Assembly: GCA_002320285.1 (NCBI GenBank)
Contig: DCKE01000026.1
Span: 149,071 to 213,070, forward strand
DNA from: Flavobacteriaceae bacterium UBA1682
Lineage (GTDB): Bacteria; Bacteroidota; Bacteroidia; Flavobacteriales; Flavobacteriaceae
Direction of reading: 5' to 3'
DNA: 64,000 bases
Shown: positions 27,929-37,600 of the stretch, piece after piece
Numbering within the stretch: position 1 is the first letter of the stretch
Layout of the letters: every line of letters starts with the position of its first letter
Notes under the pieces: generated by a model
What the model was told of the DNA's origin: nothing
Database searches by the model: none
The model's input: only the letters and a program-made list of their open reading frames with translations
Translations under genes and position numbers: made by a program

Positions 27929-28377
27929 TCTATTTTAATTTACAACCTAAAATCAGATTTTTAAAACGAAAATAAGATATATTTAGCTAAGTAGATGACA
28001 AAAACTTCAACATATTGATATTCATCCTATTTGACTTTAGAGTTTTTAATTAAAGTCTAGACCTTTTTCCATAAAGAATTAGAAAATGATATAGAATAGC
28101 TCCTCAGTTTCACACAGGTATCAATCAACACTTTGTTGCATATCTTACAGCAAAATATACTGAATTCAATATTGCCTCATCGGTGGGGAATGATGATTTA
28201 TTTTTAGTTTACCTGTGTATTTTAACATTTTAAATTTTCAGCTAAATGAGTTGCATAAATAATTTCCCTACAAGTATATTTTGATAGATATCACTAATCT
28301 ATTTTTAACTCTTGCCATAGGGTTGTCACTAGTCAGGTATAATTTTACATCATTAATTAATTTTTAAAAGAATAAAA
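27929..28377. other. Intergenic region, partly duplicated downstream
   Basis: 449 bp. The first about 75 bp (to about 28000) recur at 29131-29210. The rest is AT-rich; no gene, RNA or convincing promoter was seen. Confidence 0.45.
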
Positions 28378-28815
28378 ATGATCAACGAAATTAACACAAC
28401 CAATTTTCCTCAACCTATTCTTATCTCAGTCAATAATGTAGAACTGGAAGTTTTTGAAGCAGGTAAAGAGAATATTGGGAATCCTATTGTACTCTGTCAT
28501 GGTTTCCCTGAGCATGCTTTTTCTTGGCGTTATCAAGTGCCAGCACTTGTATTAGCGGGTTATCATGTCATTATTCCCAACAAGAGGGGTTATGGTAACT
28601 CATCGGGTCCAGCCGAAGTAAATCAGTATGATATTGTACACCTTACTGGCGACCTAGTTGCATTACTGGATCACTATGGATATGAAGATGCTATTTTTGT
28701 TGGTCATGATTGGGGAGCTAATGTTGTTTGGAATTTGGCCCCCCGCTGGTGCGCGAGTATTAAAAATATCCGAATACGCTACCGCGCGAGTCCTCTCGCG
28801 TGGTCTGCATTATAA
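28378..28815 (+). pseudogene. Epoxide-hydrolase-like alpha/beta hydrolase, truncated by a REP-like element
   Basis: The native part ends at about 28738. It has the oxyanion motif HGFPEHAFSWRYQ, PNKRGYGNS and the nucleophile elbow GHDWGANVVWNLA, as in epoxide hydrolases and haloalkane dehalogenases. After NLA the sequence passes into the repeat element, which supplies the tail PRWCASIKNIRIRYRASPL before a stop. The cap domain and the catalytic His half (about 170 residues) are missing, and do not resume on the far side of the element. It cannot be active. Confidence 0.88.
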
Positions 28816-29079
28816 ACACAAAATTCTCAATCATGTTGAGAGTTTTGTGTTTATAAAGACAGTTTATGATAAAAGTAGGCCTTCTGATTGTGTCAAAATA
28901 GAATTGTGTTTATTTGTATATTACTTGCGTTTTATGAGAGGGAATATCTGTGTATTGAATTTTACCACGCAAAAGGATTGATTCTGTCGAATTTCAGTTT
29001 TTGATGTGGTTAAATTTTTAATTACCACACGAAAGGATTCGTGCGGTAGCGGGGGGAAAGGATTCGTGCGGTAGCGGGG
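28739..29079 (+). mobile_element. REP/MITE-like palindromic element, copy 1
   Basis: Starts CCCCGCTGGTGCGCGAGT and ends GATTCGTGCGGTAGCGGGG, so the ends are imperfect inverted repeats. Near the left end TACCGCGCGAG and CTCGCGTGGT form a hairpin with loop TCCT; near the right end TACCACACGAA and TTCGTGCGGTA form the mirrored hairpin with loop AGGA. A third, longer hairpin of about 20 bp lies at 28812-28857. The last 25 bp are tandemly duplicated. No transposase is encoded. The same element recurs at 39206-39690. The architecture recalls REP elements mobilised in trans by Y1 (RAYT) transposases; that assignment is inference. Confidence 0.8.
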
Positions 29080-29606
29080 CAAAACATCATAAAAAGTTTG
29101 TTATGTTATAATTTCATCTTTCGCTCCCCAATTATTCTATTGTAATTTACAACCTATAATCTGATTTTGAAAGTGAAAATAAGAGATATTTATCTAAGTA
29201 CATGACAGAATCGAAGAAGACCAAAATAAAAAAGTCCAAATTACTCTTTATGTCGATCATACAGGACAGGCATAATAAAGACTCTATAATCGCGAAATCA
29301 CAAATCCTGGTTCAATGCTGATAAGACATAATTGGAGAAAAGAAGATAGCTGATGTAATATAAGACAGACTTATATAACAATCTCACAGTGTTGAATTAT
29401 ATGGAGAATTGATGAGAACGAAAAGAGGAATAAACAAAGAGTGATTTTATTATATTTGAATACAAATTACTAGTTGAAAAAACATAGTTTTTAATCAAAA
29501 ACGGAGGTGGTCATTTTGCTCCGGAATTAGGTACTCACTTTAAAACGAAATGAGGTTATCTACATAGGCGAATTTTCCACATAAAGTTTTAAATAACAAA
29601 AAGTTA
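29080..29606. other. Methyltransferase-locus fossil and intergenic region
   Basis: 29088-29130 matches the coding segment at 27752-27796 of the methyltransferase pseudogene, and 29131-29210 continues with a match to 27925-28000, just upstream of that gene. The intervening about 130 bp is deleted in this copy. The remaining 400 bp up to the AraC gene is AT-rich with no supported gene. Confidence 0.7.
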
Positions 29607-30365
29607 ATGATATCGACAATAGAATATATACCTAAATCAATTTTAGAAGAATTTGTAGTCAGCTTTTATTACAACAAAAGTGACAATTTTGAATATCGTG
29701 GCTATGCAAATCCCACAACAAATCAAGAATTATTCTTTAATATGGGTGATAATTTTGAATTAAGAAACTCAGTAGGACAAGTAAATAGCCAACGCAGTTG
29801 GATTAGCGGTGCTCAATCAAAATCAGTATCTATAATTTCTAGTGGCAGACATGTTAGTGCTGGAGTAATATTTAAGCCTTGGGGACTTTATGGTGCATTT
29901 GGAATAAATGGCAAAGAATTAGCGAACAAAGTGATCGATAACAGCTTGTTTTGTGATTTGAGCAATGAGTTATATAATAGAAAATTTTCTGAGTCACAGT
30001 TTTTCGACTTGATAGAATATAAACTATTAAAGTCTATCAAAAGAAGTAAGATGACTAAAGTAATGCAAAAAATAGCAATTGAAATGGAACAAGAAAACTT
30101 GGTGGCTCTATCTGAAAAATTGAGCTATTCAAAAAAAACAATCATAGAATCATTTAACAAGATGGTTGGGCTAAGTCCTCATAAGTTCTACATGTTAAAT
30201 AGCATTTGTAAAGTAATCAAAATATTAAGTTCTAATCCGACAACTAAACTTACGGAATTAGCATACAACGAAGGTTTCTATGACCAAGCCCATTTTATTC
30301 GCGTTTTTAAAGGACATATTGGAATGACACCAACAGAATTTCGTGATAGAATTTTGAAAATGTAA
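29607..30365 (+). CDS. AraC-family transcriptional regulator
   Basis: A 252-residue regulator. The C-terminal half holds the double helix-turn-helix of AraC proteins: LVALSEKLSYSKKTIIESFNKMVGLSPHKF and LTELAYNEGFYDQAHFIRVFKGHIGMTPTEFR. The N-terminal about 130 residues begin IEYIPKSILEEFVVSFYY and contain GVIFKPWGLYGAFG, resembling the DUF6597 ligand domain common to this subgroup. It lies 53 bp upstream of a RibD/DHFR-type reductase in the same direction, a pairing that suggests but does not prove regulation of that gene. Confidence 0.9.
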   Translation: MISTIEYIPKSILEEFVVSFYYNKSDNFEYRGYANPTTNQELFFNMGDNFELRNSVGQVNSQRSWISGAQSKSVSIISSGRHVSAGVIFKPWGLYGAFGINGKELANKVIDNSLFCDLSNELYNRKFSESQFFDLIEYKLLKSIKRSKMTKVMQKIAIEMEQENLVALSEKLSYSKKTIIESFNKMVGLSPHKFYMLNSICKVIKILSSNPTTKLTELAYNEGFYDQAHFIRVFKGHIGMTPTEFRDRILKM

Positions 30366-30376
30366 ATTTTATACAA

Positions 30377-30405
30377 TTTTGTTTGTATTGAAGGAAGTAA
30401 CTTTG
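30377..30405 (+). promoter_or_regulatory. Promoter of the RibD/DHFR-type reductase gene
   Basis: TTTTG (30377-30381), a 16-bp spacer and TAACTTTG (30398-30405) fit the Bacteroidota layout, giving a start of transcription about 10 nt before the ATG. Confidence 0.55.
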
Positions 30406-30418
30406 AAAAAAAAAAAAT

Positions 30419-30949
30419 ATGAGAAAAGTAATCCTTTACATCGCTACAAGTTTAGATGGCTACATTGCAAAACCAGATGACGACCTTAGTTTTCTTTCAA
30501 TTGTTGAACAGGAAGGGCAAGATTATGGTTATGCTGACTTTGTAAAAAATGTAGACGCAGTTATTGTTGGACGTAAAACTTATGACAAAGTAATTTCTAT
30601 GGGTTTTGATTTTCCGCATGCTAACAAAGATGCATACGTTATCACAAGGACTTCAAGACCAAATATAGGTTCTGTGAAATTTTATGCGGGTGACCTTAAA
30701 TTACTTGTTGACAAACTTAAATCAGAGAAGGGGAAAAATATATTTTGTGACGGTGGTGCAGAAATTGTAAACGAACTTCTAAAATTTGACCTGATTGACG
30801 AATATATTATTTCTATTTTGCCAATTCTAGTTGGCAAAGGGACAAAACTATTTAAAGACGGTAGACCTGAACAACAAGTAGAACTTGTTTCAGTAAGATC
30901 TTTCGACAAAGGACTAACGCAACTTCATTACAAACGCACAGAGAAATAA
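30419..30949 (+). CDS. Dihydrofolate reductase/RibD C-terminal family protein
   Basis: A 176-residue NADPH-dependent reductase of the RibD_C superfamily. The N-terminus RKVILYIATSLDGYIAKPDDD, the VIVGRKTYDK block, FCDGGAEIVNELLK and ILPILVGKGTKLFKDG are diagnostic. Standalone YyaP/YwjB-type members of this kind have no settled substrate and are not the essential DHFR. It lies close behind the AraC regulator but has its own promoter. Confidence 0.9.
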   Translation: MRKVILYIATSLDGYIAKPDDDLSFLSIVEQEGQDYGYADFVKNVDAVIVGRKTYDKVISMGFDFPHANKDAYVITRTSRPNIGSVKFYAGDLKLLVDKLKSEKGKNIFCDGGAEIVNELLKFDLIDEYIISILPILVGKGTKLFKDGRPEQQVELVSVRSFDKGLTQLHYKRTEK

Positions 30950-31630
30950 TAACTCTACAATTATCAGAGGTTATCTGTAGTTAATTCAGTATACATTAAT
31001 TTATTAGATATATTCTTTTTTTACGAATATAAATCCTCTATGACGAAATCACAACGCAATTTGAGTTTTACAATAATAATGATTAACAACTTAAGTAATC
31101 CCTGAACCTTTCTGTTTTCGGACTTTTTATAAGTTATAAGAGCTTATTTACGTATCTATTAAGAATAGGTAATTAAGCTCTTAAAATTTCCTCAAAGTAA
31201 CTTTACAGTTACAAAAAAAAAGCATATTATTTTTTTAAGTGATAATCAGGGTTGCATTACAAGCCTTTAGTTTTGTAAAAAATCAAGTGTTTTTGCACAA
31301 AATATAATTGGATACCGTTTTTGTGTTTTTTTTTTAATTTTTACTATCAAAATTTAATAAACATGAAGGAATTAGTATTTTTTAGCTTTCGATAGTTCTT
31401 TTTTCTTTACTGCTTCTTTCTAGGTAGATGTGATTTTGTAATAATTAATCAGATGGTAGTTTTTTATACTGCTGTTACTATCTAGTACCATTTAATGGTT
31501 TAAGTTAACAAAGTTGTTTATTTTTATATAATTAATTTAATTTTTGGTTTTTTTATTGATTTTAATTGTTTTGTTTGTTTTTTAAATAATATTTGTCACT
31601 GGTTTTTATTTTTTTTATGTTAAAAAATAA
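30950..31630. other. Long AT-rich leader region with a nested inverted repeat
   Basis: About 680 bp with no gene. TAAGAGCTTA (31137-31146) and TAAGCTCTTA (31174-31183) form a perfect 10-bp stem, with a weaker inner stem (CTATT/AATAG) between them. It is not followed by a T run, so a simple terminator is unlikely. From 31320 onward the region is extremely T-rich up to the promoter of the adhesin gene. Confidence 0.5.
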
Positions 31631-31638
31631 TATATTTG
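31631..31638 (+). promoter_or_regulatory. -7 promoter element of the giant adhesin gene
   Basis: TATATTTG, 29 bp before the ATG at 31667. The -33 region is a T-rich tract without a clean TTTG at standard spacing. Confidence 0.55.
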
Positions 31639-31666
31639 GGGCTTACTAACCAAATCATTATTAAGG

Positions 31667-34600
31667 ATGAAAAATAATACTTCTATTTTTTCAACTTTGT
31701 ATATTGCTCTTATTTATTTTGTCACGCTTACTGCTTTTTCAGGAGAAGTGGAATCAAAAATAATGCAAGACAACAGAGTATGGAATCAGAATTCCTATTC
31801 GCCCAAATTGCATCTGCAACCCTATTTTAAGTTTGGACAAGCATTTGCTTTAAAAGCAACAGCATGTCTTATACAAGATTTACCTTTTTGGGAGGGTTTT
31901 AATAAAGACTCTCCTTCTATGTCGTGCTGGACTATTGTCGATAATAATAAGGACTCAGCTTCTCCCTTGGGAAACAATATATGGAGGATGTATAATTATT
32001 TACCTTTTGAAGGTGACCAGTTTATGTATTTTGCTGGAGGGATTAATAATGATGATTGGTTAATTTCACCAACGTTCAAAATGGATCCTTTAAAGACATA
32101 TAAGTTAACGTACCAATATAAAACGAATACTTATAGCAATAATGAATTTGAAGTTTTAGCTTCCAACAAAGGTTTAGGACTAAATGATTTTACGCGGATT
32201 ATTGTTGATAAACGAATCTATAAAAATGATAGCTGGACTGAGCAAAAAACGTATATCACAAATTTATCTGGGGATGTGAATCTGGCTTGGCATGTAACTT
32301 CTGTAGGTAGTGTGAATGTGTTTTTAGATGCTGTATCTATACAAGAGGTGGCATGTATTGAGCCAGAAAATCTCGTCGCAAAAAAAATAAAAACAAGTCA
32401 AGTAAACTTATCTTGGGACGATAAGATTAATGCATCTTGGGAATATTTTATTGAAGTAGCTGGTGGAAATGGTCCTTTGAGTGCTGGAGTTGCCGCTACA
32501 ACTACTGAGGTTAATGTTGTTAGAGACAACAACAATAACAATTTAGTAGCCCGAACAAAGTATGAATATTATGTTAGAGCAAAATGTGCTAACGGTACGT
32601 TTGGTGAATGGATAGGGCCAGCCTCTTTTACAACCGCTTGTAGTACTTTTAATCTTCCTTTTAGTGATGGGTTTAATACCTCTTCAACGACACTCAGTTG
32701 CTGGACAATTTTGGATAGTAATAAAGATAGATTGCCTTCAGGAGATAATGCATGGAAAGTGAACAACTACTCGACTTATGAAGGTAATCAAGTCATGCTT
32801 TTCCAGAGTTATGTTTCAAATGCACTACATGATGATTGGCTAATTTCACCTACATTAAACATGACGGGGGGAATTTATGCCATTTCGTATTATTATAAAA
32901 CCACTTATGCTTATGATAACGATTTTGAGATTCTATTATCCACGGATGGCACGGAGCCGAGTGATTTTAAGATGGTTGTAGAGAGTAAGGTTAAGCGTAA
33001 TGCAGCTAATTATGTAAAAAAGACTGTTTATGTAAAAGACGTTATTGGTAATGTTAACCTAGCTTGGCATCTTGAGACTAAAGGGCCTGCTGTTGTTTAT
33101 ATAGATTTGGTTACTATCGATAAAGTTGATTGTATAGCACCAGAAAATGATGTTATAGTTAGTGACATAGAGAAAGATAAAGCTAAATTTACTTGGCAAG
33201 ACAGCCACAATACTAATTGGGAATATTTTGTTCGAGCACAAGGTACTGGTGGTGTTCCTGTCGGGAGTGGTGTTTTATCGAATAATAAATCAGTGACTGT
33301 TTCAAAAACGACTGGTACAGGAGGTACTAATCTGTTGCCAAATACTTGGTATGAATTTTTTGTAAGGGCAAGTTGTGGACCAGGAAAAAGCAGTGTATGG
33401 GTTGGCCCTATCGCATTTCTAACTAGTTGCGATGTGGTTGCACTGCCTTTTTGGGAGGGATTTAATAAAACTTCTAATACCGCGGTCTGCTGGACTATAG
33501 TTGACAATAATAAAGATTGGATTGCGCCTTTTGGCTATGGAAATATTTGGAATATTGATAGTTCTGGAATGTTTGAAGGAGATCAAGGGATGTTTTTTTA
33601 TGGCGATCCTGGTACGCCTCAACACGATGATTGGTTGATTTCACCTAGTATTAAATTAGATGCCAATAAGTATTATAGAATTAAGTATCATTATAAAACC
33701 AGTAGTTATTATAAAAATGATTTTGAAGTATTGCTTTCCGAAAAAGGAACTGCGGTATCAAATTTTACAAATAAACTGCTCGTTAAAAAAGGACATAGTA
33801 GCGATGAATGGGCACAAGAGGTTTTGGTGTTAAAAGGAACGGGAAGTACCATCAATTTAGCTTGGCATGTTAATACGGCAAATAGTTATACTTACTTTAA
33901 TCTTGATAATGTTTTTGTAGAAGAGATTAATGGTTGTCCAGAGCCTTTAAATTTAGGAAGTAAAGGTGAAAAAGCAAATTCAGCAACGATTTTTTGGTCT
34001 GATAATTTCGGAACGAGTTGGGAGTATGTTGTTCAAAAGCGAGGCTTAAGTGTTCCAATAGTAAAAGGTACTACCACCAATCTAAAGGAGAATGTGATCA
34101 ACAAAGATCAATCGGGTAACAATTTAGATCCTAGTACGGATTATGATTTTTATGTAAGAATGATTTGTGGTGGTGGTGGAGAATATAGTGAATGGTCAGG
34201 ACCTTTTCAATTTACCACAGCTTGTAGTGTCTTTAAAGTGCCTTTCTGGGAAGGATTTAATTTGTTTTCAGCATCGCTTAAATGTTGGACTATTATTGAT
34301 GAAAACAAAGATTCCACGCCGCTATCGTCGAGTAATATCTGGAGTTTAATCGGTTATAATCAATTTGAAGGTACTCATGCCATGAGTTTTAATGTCTACG
34401 ACTATAGTAATGTTGTGGAAAGTAGCGACTGGTTGATATCTCCTACCATCACTTTTGAAAAGAACAAGATGTATCGACTTAAATATCATTTTAAAACAAA
34501 CATTTATAATGAAGATAGCGAATTTGAGGTTCTAGCATCTAATAGCGGCACTCAACCTGCAGATTTTAAAAGAGAACTTGTCAAAAGTCAGCGTTATAAA

Positions 34601-37600
34601 ATTGAAAATTATCAGCAAAATACAGTATTTATCAATGATTTAGACGGTGATGTGAATTTGGCATGGCACGTTAAGGGTACTGGGGTTAAGGCCATATTTA
34701 TCGACAATGTATTTGTTGAAGAAGTCACAGGATGTCCAGAACCGCTTAAATTAGAAGTCACGGATATTGATATTAAAAAAGCTACTATAAGTTGGACAGA
34801 TGCTTATAATGCATCGTCTTGGGAATACTTTGTTCAGGAGAAAGGGAAAGGCATACCTGTTGCTAAAGGTATTCTTACAAACAAAAAAGAAAATGTACTA
34901 ACTCAAGACCAATCCGGTAAAAATTTGGAACCGAATACGGAATATGAATTTTATGTTCGCACGGTTTGTAGTGCTGGAGGATACAGTATTTGGTCGGGAC
35001 CTATTACTTTCGTGACTCTTTGTAGTACGTATCAGGCACCTTTTTGGGAAGGTTTTAATTCAGACTCCAAATCGGTTAGGTGTTGGTCAAGCGTGAATAA
35101 ATATGGTACAATAGCTCCGTTAGGGGGAAATTGGAAAACGTATCCAAGCGCATACGAGGGAGACCAATCGGTGTTTTATTATGCTTATAACGGTGTAAAA
35201 GAAGAGGCTTATAATGATTGGTTGATTTCACCCACTATTACTTTAGATGGAGGTATGTATGTTTTAAAGTACCATTATAAAACCTTAGATAATAATACAT
35301 TTAATAACGAATTTGAAGTATTGTTATCTACACAGGGTGCGGACGTCAGTAAATTTACCACAACGGTATTAGGTACTAAAAACTATCGGGAAGACAATTA
35401 TGTTGAGGAGGTAGTCTTTTTTAACGTAGCCAAGGGAGAAATTAATTTGGCATGGCACGTCCATTCAAAAAACACTAATTTTTCGTATTTGTACTTAGAT
35501 AATATTTATCTAAAAAAGGTTGAAGGTTGCCCAGAACCAACTGCTGTAAAAATCTCCAATCATTCGACAACCAGTATGGATGTAGAATGGAAACAAACAG
35601 GGGGAGTCAATAATTGGGAAGTTATTCTAGTGGACTATACGACAGACGAGAAAGGAGTTCCTGTGAAGACAGTTTTAGTGACTACGACTCCTAGTACAAC
35701 GATTTCGGGATTGGATGCAGGCAAAGCTTATGCGGTTTATGTACGGGCAAAATGTACAAATGGGATATCAAATAGTGACTGGTCAACCCGGGTTGTTAGT
35801 GGAACTGAAATAGGGGCGAATGATGATTGTAGTGGTGCTTTGAATATACCAATAAACCTTGGTGAAGTATGCGGTAAAAAAGTCACAGGATCTTTTGTAA
35901 ACGCGACGTTTTCTGTAAAAAAAGAGCCCACTTGCTCAGGATCACCAACTGTTAAAAAAGACGTATGGTTTGAGTTTACGGCAACTAGCAAGGAGCATAT
36001 GTTGAATTTTTCAGACTATTTTAGTTTGTCAAAGCAGTATTACCCGTATATATATGTGTCTTTATATGATCAACCCTGCAGTGGTATAAGTGATATAGCT
36101 AAGGAATGTTTTAGCTTCAATGATGGGGTTGTAGTATCACGTCTTTTGCAGAATCTAGTAATCGGTCAAAAGTACTATTTGCGTTTGGCTACCACATTGC
36201 CAGCTCCAGATTTCTATTTCTCTTTGTGCATAACTACCCCAGCTTATATAGATGTTAGTCTCTCAGGAGATAAGTACACAGTAGAACAGTTGGTGAAAGA
36301 TGTATTAGTTGTGGCAGATTGTGACTTAGTTTCTAATGTTACTTACAGTACAGGTACTAATTTTGGTAATGAACCCAATGGAATTGGTTATTTTGATAAA
36401 AACAACTCAAATTTCCCTTTTAAAAACGGTATAGTTCTGGCAACAAATGGGGTCGAAACTTCGAGAGGACCGCAAACGTTCAGTCAATCTGACGGGTCTA
36501 TATTGTGGTTGGGCGATAATGATTTGCAAGATTTACTAGTGAAAAAAGGTCAAACCAGACAGAATTACAATGCATCTGTGCTTGAGTTTGATTTTATACC
36601 GTTGACGGATACTTTGAAATTTGACTTTATATTTGCATCAAATGAATATGGGCCTTCGTTTCAGTGCACTGCATCAGATGTTTTTGCATTTCTCCTAACG
36701 GATTTGCAAACAAATGAGCAAACCAATTTAGCGGTTGTGCCGGGAACTGATGTTCCGGTTGCTGTTGCTGCAATACGCGATGAAAAGTATCAAGGTACTT
36801 TGACTTGTGGAAGTACCAATGAACAGTATTTTGATAAGTTTTATGGTGACTTGGGATTAGATGTTAGAAACAATCCAATAAACTATAGCGGTAGAACGAC
36901 GCCTATGACAGCTACTTCTGCTGTAAAAGCTGGTAGAAAGTATCATATCAAATTAGCTATCGCTAATTACGAAAATACCTTTAATAATTCAGCGGTATTT
37001 TTGGCAGGAGGTAGTTTTGATTTGGGCAGCATTGATTTAGGAGAAGATTTACTCATTGAGACTGCAAATGCAATTTGTTATGGTAAATCCAAAATCATTA
37101 AGTCTGGAGTGACTATGGAAAACGCTTTTTTCAAATGGTTTAAAGATGGTGTTATCATTCCAGGTGCAGACCAAACTAACTTGGAAGTTTCTGAAACAGG
37201 ATTGTATAAAGTTGTTGTGACTTATGATGGTTTGAATTGTGAGTCTACTGGCTCGGTACGCGTAGAAGTATATCCTAAGATATCGGAAAAATTAGGACAA
37301 CCAAAGTCTCGTGAAATATGTAGAAATTCTTTACAGACACTTGTTTTTGACCTTACTACTGTACAGGCTGAGATGTTGGTCAAAGAAGAACAATCAAATT
37401 ATATATTTACGTACTATAAAACCAAGGCAGCTGCAGAGGCGAAAATAGACGCTATTGGAAATGTAAAAACTTTTGAGTTGGCTGCTTCGGAACAAGATGT
37501 TAAACTATATATACTTATAGAGGATAAAAAAACAGGTTGTTCCGAAATTTTCGAATGGACTTTTGTATCTACTACAGGTCTAAAACCTGAAATACGAACG

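Noticed and set aside
28658..28981. 107-codon plus-strand frame across repeat copy 1
   Set aside because: It begins out of frame inside the hydrolase and runs through the palindromic element; the sequence is a by-product of the repeat (PAGARVLKISEY...), not a protein family.
28739..29079. Integron attC site or group II intron end
   Set aside because: No GTTRRRY/RYYYAAC pair and no intron domain V or reverse transcriptase; the inverted hairpin ends fit a REP/MITE-like element better.
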